64,000 nucleotides of DNA from Deinococcus sp. Leaf326 (GTDB taxonomy: Bacteria; Deinococcota; Deinococci; Deinococcales; Deinococcaceae): positions 124,001 to 188,000 of the forward strand of contig NZ_LMOM01000032.1 of assembly GCF_001424185.1 (NCBI RefSeq), in the 5' to 3' direction. The translations under genes were made by a program, and so were the position numbers. A model generated the notes under the pieces. That model was not told where the DNA came from and ran no database searches. It saw only the letters and a program-made list of their open reading frames with translations. This document shows, piece after piece, positions 1 through 7,995 of this stretch (position 1 is the stretch's first letter; the number at the start of each line of letters is the position of its first letter).

Positions 1-1
1 C

Positions 2-1135
2 TTAGCGGGGCAGATCAACCCAGATTCCGCCTTCGCGTGAACTGCTCAGAGCGGCTTCGACGAATTCCACGCCGCGTACACCGTCCCGGATGGTCGGGTA
101 GGCGGGGATATGATTTTGCCCGGTCTCATGGGCACGCACATGGGCTGCGAAGTCGCGGTAGATGTTTCCAAACGCTTCGATAAAAGCTTCGGGGTGCCCA
201 GCCGGCAGGCGGGAAGCAGCTTGAGCCGCTCGCCCGAGACCCGGTCCGCCCCGGGTAAGGACCTGACGTGGCTGATCCAACCGGTCGAAAACCAGCACGT
301 TGGGGTCTTCCTGCTGCCAACTCAGGCTGCCCTCTGTGCCGAAGACGGAGAACCGGAGGTCGTTCTCCCGGCCGATCTCGACCTGTGAGCAGGTCAGCAG
401 GCCCTGCACGCCGCCACTCAGGCGTAGGCGGACGTTGGCGTCGTCGTCCACCGCGCGCCCGGTCACGAAAGTCGTCAGCTCGGCGCTGAGTGACGCGATC
501 TCCTGTCCGGTTACGAAGCTCAGGAGCTGCTCTGCGTGGGTGCCGATGTCTCCCAGCGCCCCAGCCGGGCCGCTCAGGGCCGGGTCGGTGCGCCATGCCG
601 CCTGCTTGCCCCCGTCCTCGCGGGCCAGCCAGCCCTGGTGGTAGCTCACCTGCACCTTGCGCACCTCGCCCAGTGCGCCCCCTAGCACCATCTCGCGGGC
701 CTGCCGAACCAACGGGTAGCCGCTGTAGTTGTAGGTTACGGCGAAGAGTGTCCCGTTCTCCTCCACTGCCGCTGCCAGTGTGCGTGCCTGCTCGGCGGTA
801 TGCACGAGCGGTTTGTCGCAGATCACGTGGAAACCTGCCCGGATGCTCGCCAGCGCGACCGGAAAATGCAGATGGTTGGGCGTGACGATGCTGATGACCT
901 CTACCGGGTCGGGGCGTGCCCGTTCGCGTTCCAGTAGCTGTTGCCAGGAATCGTAGATGTGGTCCTCGGGCAACCCCAGCGCTCGGCCCGACGTCTGTGC
1001 CCTTTCCGGCGTGCTTGAGAGTGCCCCAGCCACCAGGTCGTACTGACCATCAAGTGCCGCCGCGTGCCGGTGGACGGCTCCGATAAACGCATCCACCCCG
1101 CCGCCCACTAGGGCCCAGCGCAGTTTGCGTGTCAT
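2..1135 (-). CDS. Gfo/Idh/MocA-family NAD(P)-dependent oxidoreductase
   Basis: A 377-residue cytoplasmic oxidoreductase, probably acting on a sugar, inositol or sugar acid with NAD(P). The N-terminal Rossmann fold opens with WALVGGGVDAFIGAVHR. The family's EKP-type catalytic motif appears as CDKPLVHT near residue 107. The C-terminal half is the usual alpha/beta substrate domain, with GDIGTHAEQ providing the conserved His. Length is typical. The ATG overlaps the stop of a short upstream ORF (ATGA), so translation may be coupled. No transporter or glycosidase adjoins it here, so the substrate is unknown. The stop codon lies at the very edge of the window, so the gene appears complete. Confidence 0.88.
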   Translation of the reverse strand: MTRKLRWALVGGGVDAFIGAVHRHAAALDGQYDLVAGALSSTPERAQTSGRALGLPEDHIYDSWQQLLERERARPDPVEVISIVTPNHLHFPVALASIRAGFHVICDKPLVHTAEQARTLAAAVEENGTLFAVTYNYSGYPLVRQAREMVLGGALGEVRKVQVSYHQGWLAREDGGKQAAWRTDPALSGPAGALGDIGTHAEQLLSFVTGQEIASLSAELTTFVTGRAVDDDANVRLRLSGGVQGLLTCSQVEIGRENDLRFSVFGTEGSLSWQQEDPNVLVFDRLDQPRQVLTRGGPGLGRAAQAASRLPAGHPEAFIEAFGNIYRDFAAHVRAHETGQNHIPAYPTIRDGVRGVEFVEAALSSSREGGIWVDLPR

Positions 1136-1239
1136 GAGTTCCTCTGGACGGCGGTACCGGAAGCCATTTTCAGTTCCGGGAAGTCAAGCGGCTTGGTGAA
1201 GGTAGCTCTCGTGCTCAGCTGGAAAATCTGGATCGACAT
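1132..1239 (-). CDS. Possible 35-aa leader ORF coupled to the oxidoreductase
   Basis: The ORF reads MSIQIFQLSTRATFTKPL... and ends in a TGA that overlaps the ATG of the oxidoreductase (ATGA). An AGGAG sits 5 nt before its ATG, a better ribosome site than the oxidoreductase itself has. I recognise no family. It could be a translational-coupling leader peptide or the remnant of a truncated upstream gene. It uses AGA and AGG, which are rare in this GC-rich genome. Existence as a real protein is inferred only from the ribosome site and the overlap. Confidence 0.35.
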   Translation of the reverse strand: MSIQIFQLSTRATFTKPLDFPELKMASGTAVQRNS

Positions 1240-1292
1240 GGGCTCTCCTGGAATGGGTGTCTGAAGATCGGAAGGCAAACGCGGAACCAATT

Positions 1293-1397
1293 GCCCCTGA
1301 AAGGCTCTAAAAGGGCCCTGTAAGAGCTAGCAGAGGAGCTGCTGCGGTAAGTCTACGGTGATCTACTTGCATAGGCCTTCCTGAGCCTTTCAGGGGC
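1293..1397 (-). repeat. 15-bp perfect inverted repeat closing a 75-nt structured segment
   Basis: GCCCCTGAAAGGCTC at 1293-1307 is the exact reverse complement of 1383-1397. On the minus strand this lies in the leader of the short ORF and oxidoreductase, about 45 nt before the ribosome site. Inside are a small hairpin (AGCAG/CTGCT) and a second one (GCTCT...AGAGC, 1304-1327). The latter's arm overlaps one arm of the long stem, so the two cannot form together. It may be a cis-regulatory RNA or a small MITE-like element. I see no clear target-site duplication. Confidence 0.5.
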
Positions 1398-1439
1398 TAA
1401 AGACTAGGGTGCCCTCAGTCAACCAAGCTCAGGTAGTGG

Positions 1440-1684
1440 AAAGCAGGGAAAATTGGGCGATCTACGACACGTTGTCAGGATTATGACACCAGTGTAACTA
1501 AGTAATCTTTTATGTGCATAAATTATTAAATTTATCACCCCTGCAAATCCAACTTTTCGTTTTCCAGCAGAACGCGTAGAGCGGGTCAGACGGAAATTGT
1601 CAATGCAACCAGAGGGGGTTACGGCTACAAAGCCATTTTCTTGCAGTCTAAGGACATGTGTCCTCGTCTCCCAGCAGAATAGAT
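1440..1684. other. Candidate replication origin / centromere region beside parAB
   Basis: An AT-rich stretch (about 1495-1540) stands out in otherwise GC-rich DNA. It contains TGTGCATAA (1513-1521), the complement of the DnaA-box consensus TTATNCACA. Nearby are an inverted pair TGTCA-6-TGACA (1473-1488) and a near-palindrome AGGACATGTGTCCT (1651-1664) just past the parB stop; either could be a ParB or regulator site. No replication initiator gene is visible in the window. The assignment is inference from position next to parAB. Confidence 0.4.
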
Positions 1685-2572
1685 TCAGGGACGTAGAAGT
1701 TTGGCGAGTTCGGTGAGGAGTTGTTCGGCTCGCTCTCGCTGGTGCAGGGGGAGAGCTGCAAGTCGCGCCGGCTTGAGTTCGGAGATGAGTTGACGGGTGC
1801 GGGCTGCAAAGGCGTCACTGCCCTGAAGTTCCCGGATCTGTCGGCTCACCTGCGCAGTCGAGAGTTCCTCGGCTAGCGCTTGGGCCAGCAGAGCGGTACG
1901 GCCCTCACCTTCAGGCAACCGGGTCAGCTCGGCAGCGGTCCGCCAGGGAAGTCGGCCTTCACGAACGGCCGCCAGCTCGTCCGGGGTCATCTTCAGAAAA
2001 GCCGGGCGATGTCTGGCCCAGGCTTCCAGTGAGGTCGCGCCGTAACTTTCCAGCCGCGCGGCGAGGTCATGGGGATCGCGGCCCGGCTCACGCAGGGCGG
2101 CGCGCAGGGCGGCCGGAAGCTCGTTCAGGTCCAGGCCCGTCTCCAGCGAGAGCAGCCGGAAGACGCCGAAGGTCTCGTCCACAGGGTTGAGATTCTGGCG
2201 CTGCAGGTTTTCGACCAGGGCCAGCCGCGCGGCGTCCTGCTCGGTCTTGAGCATGACAGGCAGGGTGGCTAGGCCGATCAGCCGGGCCGCGCGCAGCCGC
2301 CGTTCGCCGGCGATCAGCCAGTAGGTATCCCCAGCGGCCTGTGACACGATCAGCGGGGTCAGGACGCCGTCGCGGCGCATGCTCTCCCCCAGGGCCCGCA
2401 GCGCCGGCTCGCTGAAGGCATCGGCCACCGGGGTGTGTTGACCACGCGGATTGAAGTCGGGCCGCACCTGAATCTGGTCCGGCGAGACGTTGAAGACGGT
2501 CGGCGCGCTCAAGCCGGCGACCGTGAGGCCGGCGTCGAATTTCACGGCGCTGGGCCGCGGCCCACGGCTCAC
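1685..2572 (-). CDS. parB: ParB-family partition protein
   Basis: A 295-residue centromere-binding partition protein. The N-terminal ParB/Srx-type CTPase domain shows the hallmark GERRLRAARLIG (near residue 89) and ALVENLQRQNLNPVDE (near 118). An HTH region follows, and the Leu/Arg-rich C-terminal 40 residues are likely the dimerisation domain. It would load on parS and work with ParA to segregate this replicon. Its start overlaps the parA stop by 4 nt (ATGA), so the two are co-transcribed and coupled. The region beyond its stop carries the candidate origin and palindromes that might be parS; no canonical TGTTTCACGTGAAACA is present nearby. Confidence 0.93.
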   Translation of the reverse strand: MSRGPRPSAVKFDAGLTVAGLSAPTVFNVSPDQIQVRPDFNPRGQHTPVADAFSEPALRALGESMRRDGVLTPLIVSQAAGDTYWLIAGERRLRAARLIGLATLPVMLKTEQDAARLALVENLQRQNLNPVDETFGVFRLLSLETGLDLNELPAALRAALREPGRDPHDLAARLESYGATSLEAWARHRPAFLKMTPDELAAVREGRLPWRTAAELTRLPEGEGRTALLAQALAEELSTAQVSRQIRELQGSDAFAARTRQLISELKPARLAALPLHQRERAEQLLTELAKLLRP

Positions 2573-3378
2573 GGCGTCACTCCGGCGGCAGGCTGCATCC
2601 CCAGGAGGCCCAGAACTTCCCCGGCCAGCCTACGGTACTCCTCGGGAGCGGAGTTCCTGGGGGCATAGACGGCGATGGGCTGCTGGTAGAGCGTCGCGTC
2701 GTCGTACAGCGTGTCCTTGTGGCTGATGGGCGTGGTCGTGGGGGCTAGGGCAGCGAGGTCTTCCTGCATCCCGCGCAGTACGTCCTTGTGGTGACGGGTG
2801 TTGCGCATGAACGAGTGCGGAACGAGGGCCAGCACCGAGAGCGTGGGGGAGAAGCGACGCGCGGTGGTCAGCACCTCGGCCACGTTGTCGATGTTGTCCA
2901 GCGCCTTGGCGACGTTCACCGGAATCAGGAGGTGGTCGCTGGCCGCCACGCCGGCCAGGGCCATCGCGGTACGGCCGGGCGGCGCGTCGATAAGAACGAA
3001 ATCGTAGCCCTCTACCCGGCGGATGGCCGCGCGCAGTTGACCCATACGGTTCTGGTCGTCGTAGAGCACCGAATCGCCCACACTGAGCTTGGTGTTGGCC
3101 GGAATCAGGTCCATACCGAAGGCGCTGAGGGGTTCGGGCAGGTCGGCGTCGGGATCGGTGAGCACGGGAAAGACCGTGCGGTCGAGCCGGGTGCCAGCGG
3201 CCTTGCTGCCGTCCGCGCCGGGGGTGAGCTGTCCGAGCCAGCGCGTCAGGCTGGCCTGCGAGTCGAGATCAATGAGCAGGACACGGAATCCGAGCTGTGT
3301 CAGGGCGTAGCCGAGGTCGCGGGTGACGGTGGTTTTGCCCGCGCCGCCGGCCTGGTTGTAGATGCTGATGACCTTCAC
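2569..3378 (-). CDS. parA: ParA-family partition ATPase
   Basis: A 269-residue MinD/ParA ATPase that drives replicon segregation with ParB. The P-loop is NQAGGAGKTTV near residue 12. The deviant Walker A lysine that normally precedes GGxGKT is alanine here. Walker A' / switch I is LLIDLDSQASL, and Walker B is VLIDAPPG. I chose the GTG at 3378, with GGAG 6 nt upstream, because the longer in-frame ATG at 3462 falls inside the promoter. The mature start MKVISIYNQAGG matches the usual ParA N-terminus. It is the first gene of parAB. Confidence 0.92.
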   Translation of the reverse strand: MKVISIYNQAGGAGKTTVTRDLGYALTQLGFRVLLIDLDSQASLTRWLGQLTPGADGSKAAGTRLDRTVFPVLTDPDADLPEPLSAFGMDLIPANTKLSVGDSVLYDDQNRMGQLRAAIRRVEGYDFVLIDAPPGRTAMALAGVAASDHLLIPVNVAKALDNIDNVAEVLTTARRFSPTLSVLALVPHSFMRNTRHHKDVLRGMQEDLAALAPTTTPISHKDTLYDDATLYQQPIAVYAPRNSAPEEYRRLAGEVLGLLGMQPAAGVTP

Positions 3379-3434
3379 GGCGCGCTCCGCCGCAGGTCCG
3401 AAGGAGGATGGACGACTGACTTTGGCATGGGGCC

Positions 3435-3462
3435 ACTGTAGTACACGTTCCGGGCGCGCCAA
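3435..3462 (-). promoter_or_regulatory. Sigma-70-type promoter of parAB
   Basis: On the minus strand, -35 TTGGCG (3457-3462), a 16-bp spacer and -10 TACAGT (3435-3440). The expected start is about 50 nt upstream of the parA GTG. Confidence 0.55.
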
Positions 3463-3501
3463 GGTGCCGCACGGCCGAAACCGGGTCGGGAAATCCTGAG
3501 T

Positions 3502-4143
3502 TCAGGTCACCGGACGGGTCATGACGACGTGAACCGCTGGACGCCCCAGCCACGGCGTCCAGAGTGGGGTACGGCGTGCCCCAGAGATGACAAATCCGCA
3601 TCGCTGGTAGGTCCTCAGGGCCGCCGCATTCTCCAGCGTGGTTGAGAGCTGAACCCCCCGCGCCCCCAGTTCGGCCAGCCGGGCCAGGTGCAGTTCCAGG
3701 AGAGGCCCGCTCAGGCCCCGGCCCCGCGCGATGGGCAACAGATTGAGGTGCAGATGCGCTGGGAACGTCTCCGGATCGGCATGTGGTCCACCGAACACGG
3801 CAGCGCGCAGCAGATACAGCAGCCCGGGCCACGGCCGCCGGTACTGCCCGGCCAAGAGGCGCGGCAGAACGCGCTGCTGGACGGTCTGCACCACTGCGCG
3901 GCGGTAGGCGTCCGGATCAGGCGCGCCCAGAATGTACCCCTGCACCTCGCCCCCGAGCTCGACCACGAAGGAGGCCCCTCCCCCACCGTGCAGGTAGGGA
4001 CGGACCCACAGATCGGCGAACAGTTGCAGGTCCGGAAAGAAGCAGGTCGCCGGGTCCCCGAAGTAGCCGGTGGCGTGGGCGATCTCTCCAAGTAGGCGTT
4101 CGTCGCGGGGTTCGGCGGAGCGGTACAGGACCTGGGCAGACAT
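3502..4143 (-). CDS. GNAT-family N-acetyltransferase
   Basis: A 213-residue acetyltransferase using acetyl-CoA on an unknown small molecule or protein. The acetyl-CoA-binding motif A is LLPIARGRGLSGPLLE (residues ~140-155). A typical motif B follows, ENAAALRTYQRCGF, in which the Asn and Tyr are conserved. The ATG at 4143 gives MSAQVLYRSAEP, the usual beta-1 start; the ORF extends further upstream but only through the permease terminator. A CACACT -10-like box 7 nt before the ATG hints at a leaderless transcript. It stands alone between parAB and the purine permease. Confidence 0.85.
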   Translation of the reverse strand: MSAQVLYRSAEPRDERLLGEIAHATGYFGDPATCFFPDLQLFADLWVRPYLHGGGGASFVVELGGEVQGYILGAPDPDAYRRAVVQTVQQRVLPRLLAGQYRRPWPGLLYLLRAAVFGGPHADPETFPAHLHLNLLPIARGRGLSGPLLELHLARLAELGARGVQLSTTLENAAALRTYQRCGFVISGARRTPLWTPWLGRPAVHVVMTRPVT

Positions 4144-4177
4144 GGCCCCCAGTGTGATGGGTCGGGCTGACAGCAGA

Positions 4178-4205
4178 AAGCCGCCCGGCGGGGTGCAGGC
4201 GGCTT
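4178..4205 (-). terminator. Hairpin terminator of the purine permease
   Basis: A perfect 8-bp stem AAGCCGCC/GGCGGCTT with a 12-nt loop, followed on the minus strand by TTTCT. It lies just past the permease stop and before the GNAT start. Confidence 0.6.
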
Positions 4206-4219
4206 GTTGTCTGGTAGCG

Positions 4220-5608
<1,389 letters not shown>

Positions 5609-5642
5609 GAAGGTCCTCCTCGGGAGCGGGGTGAACTGGGGA

Positions 5643-5703
5643 GAAGCCGGGAAGGCGGTTCTCCTCCCGGCCAGCGGAGGTCCAGCCTACGCGAAGCCGG
5701 GAG
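5643..5703 (-). promoter_or_regulatory. Leader RNA with alternative hairpins before the purine permease
   Basis: GCCGGGAG (minus strand, 5671-5664) can pair perfectly with the upstream CTCCCGGC (5703-5696) or with the downstream TCCCGGC (5652-5646). The outer two segments are copies of the same 10-mer. This three-segment layout is typical of attenuators and riboswitch expression platforms. I do not see the conserved core of the known purine riboswitch. Confidence 0.45.
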
Positions 5704-5785
5704 CGTGGCCCGGCTCTGTACATGCAAGTGGCCCAGTTTCCGTTCCGGTGGAAAAAGCGGTCCATACCCCAAGCTGCCTACACCC

Positions 5786-6166
5786 ATGCGCTATGGTCTG
5801 CGGGTGAGAACTGTTTCTCAAGAAGGGGTCTGCGACGACCCCGGCATTCACCCGAAAGCGGTGCAGGCGGCGCGCTTGGCTCTGCCGGACGAAGGTTGCG
5901 TGCAGCAGGCGAGCGCGCTGCTCAAACTCGTGGCCGACCCGACCCGCCTCAAGCTGCTGAGTGCACTGAACGCGGGCGAACTGTGCGTGTGCGACCTCGC
6001 GGCGGTCGTGGGCATCAGCGAGAGTGCCGTAAGTCATCAACTGCGGCTGCTTCGCGCCGGCCGGGTCGTGACCTACCGCAAGGAGGGCCGCGTAGCCTAC
6101 TACCGCCTGCTCGACGCGCACGTCACCACCCTGATCGAGAGCACGCTGGAACACGCGCGCGAGTAG
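5786..6166 (+). CDS. ArsR/SmtB-family metal(loid)-sensing repressor
   Basis: A winged-helix repressor of about 126 residues. The recognition-helix metal motif ELCVCDLA (alpha-3 site) is intact, as in ArsR and CadC-type sensors. Further cysteines near the N-terminus (GVCDDPG, EGCVQQ) could complete a CadC-like thiolate site for Cd, Pb, Zn or arsenite. HTH: ISESAVSHQLRLLRAGRVV; wing: KEGRVAYYRL. Starts ATG 5786 and GTG 5804 are both in frame. A TATGGT box at 5791-5796 favours a leaderless GTG start (7-nt spacing). No metal exporter adjoins it, so its target may be itself or a distant gene. Confidence 0.85.
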   Translation: MRYGLRVRTVSQEGVCDDPGIHPKAVQAARLALPDEGCVQQASALLKLVADPTRLKLLSALNAGELCVCDLAAVVGISESAVSHQLRLLRAGRVVTYRKEGRVAYYRLLDAHVTTLIESTLEHARE

Positions 6167-6195
6167 CCCGCGGAGACGGCCGGTATCCTGACGGC

Positions 6196-6237
6196 ATGAC
6201 CGTCCTTCCCCCGATTCTTTCCGAAGTCCGCCGATGA
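6196..6237 (+). CDS. 13-codon leaderless mini-ORF overlapping nanE
   Basis: The peptide is MTVLPPILSEVRR. TATCCT at 6184-6189 ends 6 nt before its ATG, the standard spacing for a leaderless Deinococcus transcript. Its TGA overlaps the nanE ATG by 4 nt. nanE has no ribosome site of its own, so the mini-ORF probably delivers terminating ribosomes to it. Real translation is inferred. Confidence 0.4.
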   Translation: MTVLPPILSEVRR

Positions 6238-6908
6238 CGCGCCCGGATGTGCTGGAACGTCTGCGCGGCCAGCTGGTCGTGTCCTGTCAGGCCGACGTGG
6301 GCAGTCCACTCCGTGATCCCGGCGTCATCGCGCGGCTGGCCCAGGCCGCCGAACAGGGCGGAGCCGCGGGGCTGCGGGTGCAGGGCTTCGCGGACGTGGA
6401 GGCGGTGCGTGCCGTATCTGCCCTTCCCCTGATCGGCCTGACCAAGACCGACCGCCCCGACACCGACGTGTACATCACCCCGACGGCGGAAGAAGGCGTG
6501 CGGTTGGCGCGGCTGGGCTGCGAGATCGTGGCCCTGGACGCCACGCTGCGCCCACGCCCCGAACCGCTCGCCGGGATGTTCGCGGCGGTGCGCGGGGCGG
6601 GCGCGCTCGTGATGGCCGACATCGGCACGCTGGCCGAGGCGCAGGCGGCCCTGGCCGCAGGAGCGGACCTCGTGGGCACCACCCTCAGCGGCTATACCCC
6701 GGACAGCCCCCATCAGAGCACCCCCGACTGGGCGCTGATGGACGCCCTGTGCAGCGCGGGCCTGCCATTCGTGGCCGAGGGCCGCCTGAATACCCCGGCC
6801 GATGCGGCGCAGGCCCTGAGCCGCGGCGCACAGTTCGTGGTGGTGGGGTCGGCCATCACGCGCCCAGACGTCATCACCCGCTGGTTCGTGGAGGCGCTGA
6901 GGAGCTAG
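6234..6908 (+). CDS. nanE: NanE-like N-acylglucosamine-6-phosphate 2-epimerase
   Basis: A 224-residue TIM-barrel enzyme of the NanE family, converting ManNAc-6-P to GlcNAc-6-P. Family motifs: LVVSCQADVGSPL at strand 1, GLTKTDRPDTDVYITPT (the K and D residues after strand 3), EIVALDATLRPRP, and MADIGTLAEAQAA. GSAITRP near the C-terminus is the phosphate-binding loop. It faces the convergent BadF/NagK-type kinase gene, which would phosphorylate the amino sugar. The pair suggests amino-sugar salvage. Translation is probably coupled to the mini-ORF upstream. Confidence 0.85.
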   Translation: MTRPDVLERLRGQLVVSCQADVGSPLRDPGVIARLAQAAEQGGAAGLRVQGFADVEAVRAVSALPLIGLTKTDRPDTDVYITPTAEEGVRLARLGCEIVALDATLRPRPEPLAGMFAAVRGAGALVMADIGTLAEAQAALAAGADLVGTTLSGYTPDSPHQSTPDWALMDALCSAGLPFVAEGRLNTPADAAQALSRGAQFVVVGSAITRPDVITRWFVEALRS

Positions 6909-7017
6909 GACGGCCGTCGGGCAGGCGCGGTTCCGAGGGGACGTGATCAACTGTGCAGGCAGAGAGAGGGGTTCTCTGGACGGAGGACCTGTCCCCATAC
7001 CCGGAGCTGCGGCCGCC

Positions 7018-7929
7018 TCAATCGCCGTGCAGGAGGCGGGCGGCGTATTCGGCGGCGACCGCTGCATGGTCACGCCACTGGATGGTCACGCCAGGACAGG
7101 CCCGCCGCATCTCGGCCGCCAGTCCAGGTGACCGCAGCGCGCCGCCTGTCGCCACGACCGGCAGCGGCGCCGCGCCGTGGGCCTGGAGCTGGGTCTGCAC
7201 CCGCTGGGCAAGGTCGGCGAGGGCCCGCGCGGCGCCGGTCTGGATGGCCTGGGCAGCCGGGTCGCCTGCCTCCGCGGCCCGTGCCACCGTCGGAGCCAGC
7301 CGTGCCAGGGCCGACGCCCCCGGTGGGCCGTACACGAAGGCGCGCAGGGTGTCCCAGTCCAGGCCACCAGTCACGGCGGCGATCTCGTCGGCCAGGGGAC
7401 CAGTGGGCCGGACGCCCAGGTCCAGGGCGTCCGTGATTCGGCGCAGCGCCTCGCGGCCCAGGCTGGCTCCGCCGCCCTCGTCCCCGAGCCGGTAGCCCCG
7501 TCCCCCCGCGCGCAGGGTCTCGCCCAATGCGCCGACGTGGTAGGCGATGCTGCCGGTCCCGGCGTACACGAGTACGCCCGCACCGGGCTGCAGGTGCGCG
7601 CGGTAGGCGAGGTCGAGGTCTCCCTCGACACTGATCCGGTCCGGTGAGAGGCCCAGCGCCCGGGCAAGGCGCTGCTGAACCTGAGCCGCCCGCACCGATC
7701 CGGCACTCAGGCCTGGCAGTCCGGCGTGCAGGGCGGCGGGCGGCTGGGGCAACGCTGCACGCAACTCGGCGAGGGCCTGGGCGCCGGCAGGCAGGTCCAG
7801 CAGCGCGGCGGTGAGGGGAGACGCGGTTCCAGAAGCGACAGTCTGGTCGCCACGCCGTAGCGACCACTGGGTGCCGCTGCCGCCGGCGTCCAGGCCCAGC
7901 CGCAGGGGAGGGGAAGAAGAAAGGGTCAT
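7018..7929 (-). CDS. BadF/BadG-type sugar kinase, probably N-acetylglucosamine kinase
   Basis: About 303 residues of the ASKHA fold. Phosphate-1 motif LGLDAGGSGTQ is at the N-terminus. Phosphate-2/adenosine region LVYAGTGSIAYHV lies near residue 120, followed by GYRLGDEGGGASLGREAL, typical of GlcNAc/glucosamine kinases of the BadF/BcrA group. VVATGGAL is the C-terminal adenosine motif. The ATG at 7929 is my choice; AAGGAGG lies 14 nt upstream, rather far, and overlaps an in-frame GTG at 7944. It converges on the nanE-like gene, supporting an amino-sugar role. Confidence 0.82.
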   Translation of the reverse strand: MTLSSSPPLRLGLDAGGSGTQWSLRRGDQTVASGTASPLTAALLDLPAGAQALAELRAALPQPPAALHAGLPGLSAGSVRAAQVQQRLARALGLSPDRISVEGDLDLAYRAHLQPGAGVLVYAGTGSIAYHVGALGETLRAGGRGYRLGDEGGGASLGREALRRITDALDLGVRPTGPLADEIAAVTGGLDWDTLRAFVYGPPGASALARLAPTVARAAEAGDPAAQAIQTGAARALADLAQRVQTQLQAHGAAPLPVVATGGALRSPGLAAEMRRACPGVTIQWRDHAAVAAEYAARLLHGD

Positions 7930-7995
7930 GGCCGGTCTTGGCACCTCCTTGCGAGATGACCCAGGCTAGCGCAGCCCTGTGGACGGGCCGCTACC

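Noticed and set aside
3379..3462. Longer parA start at ATG 3462
   Set aside because: It lies in the -35 box of the parAB promoter and adds residues absent from ParA proteins; GTG 3378 has a ribosome site.
5643..5703. Assignment of the permease leader to the known purine riboswitch
   Set aside because: The conserved three-way-junction core of that class is not visible.
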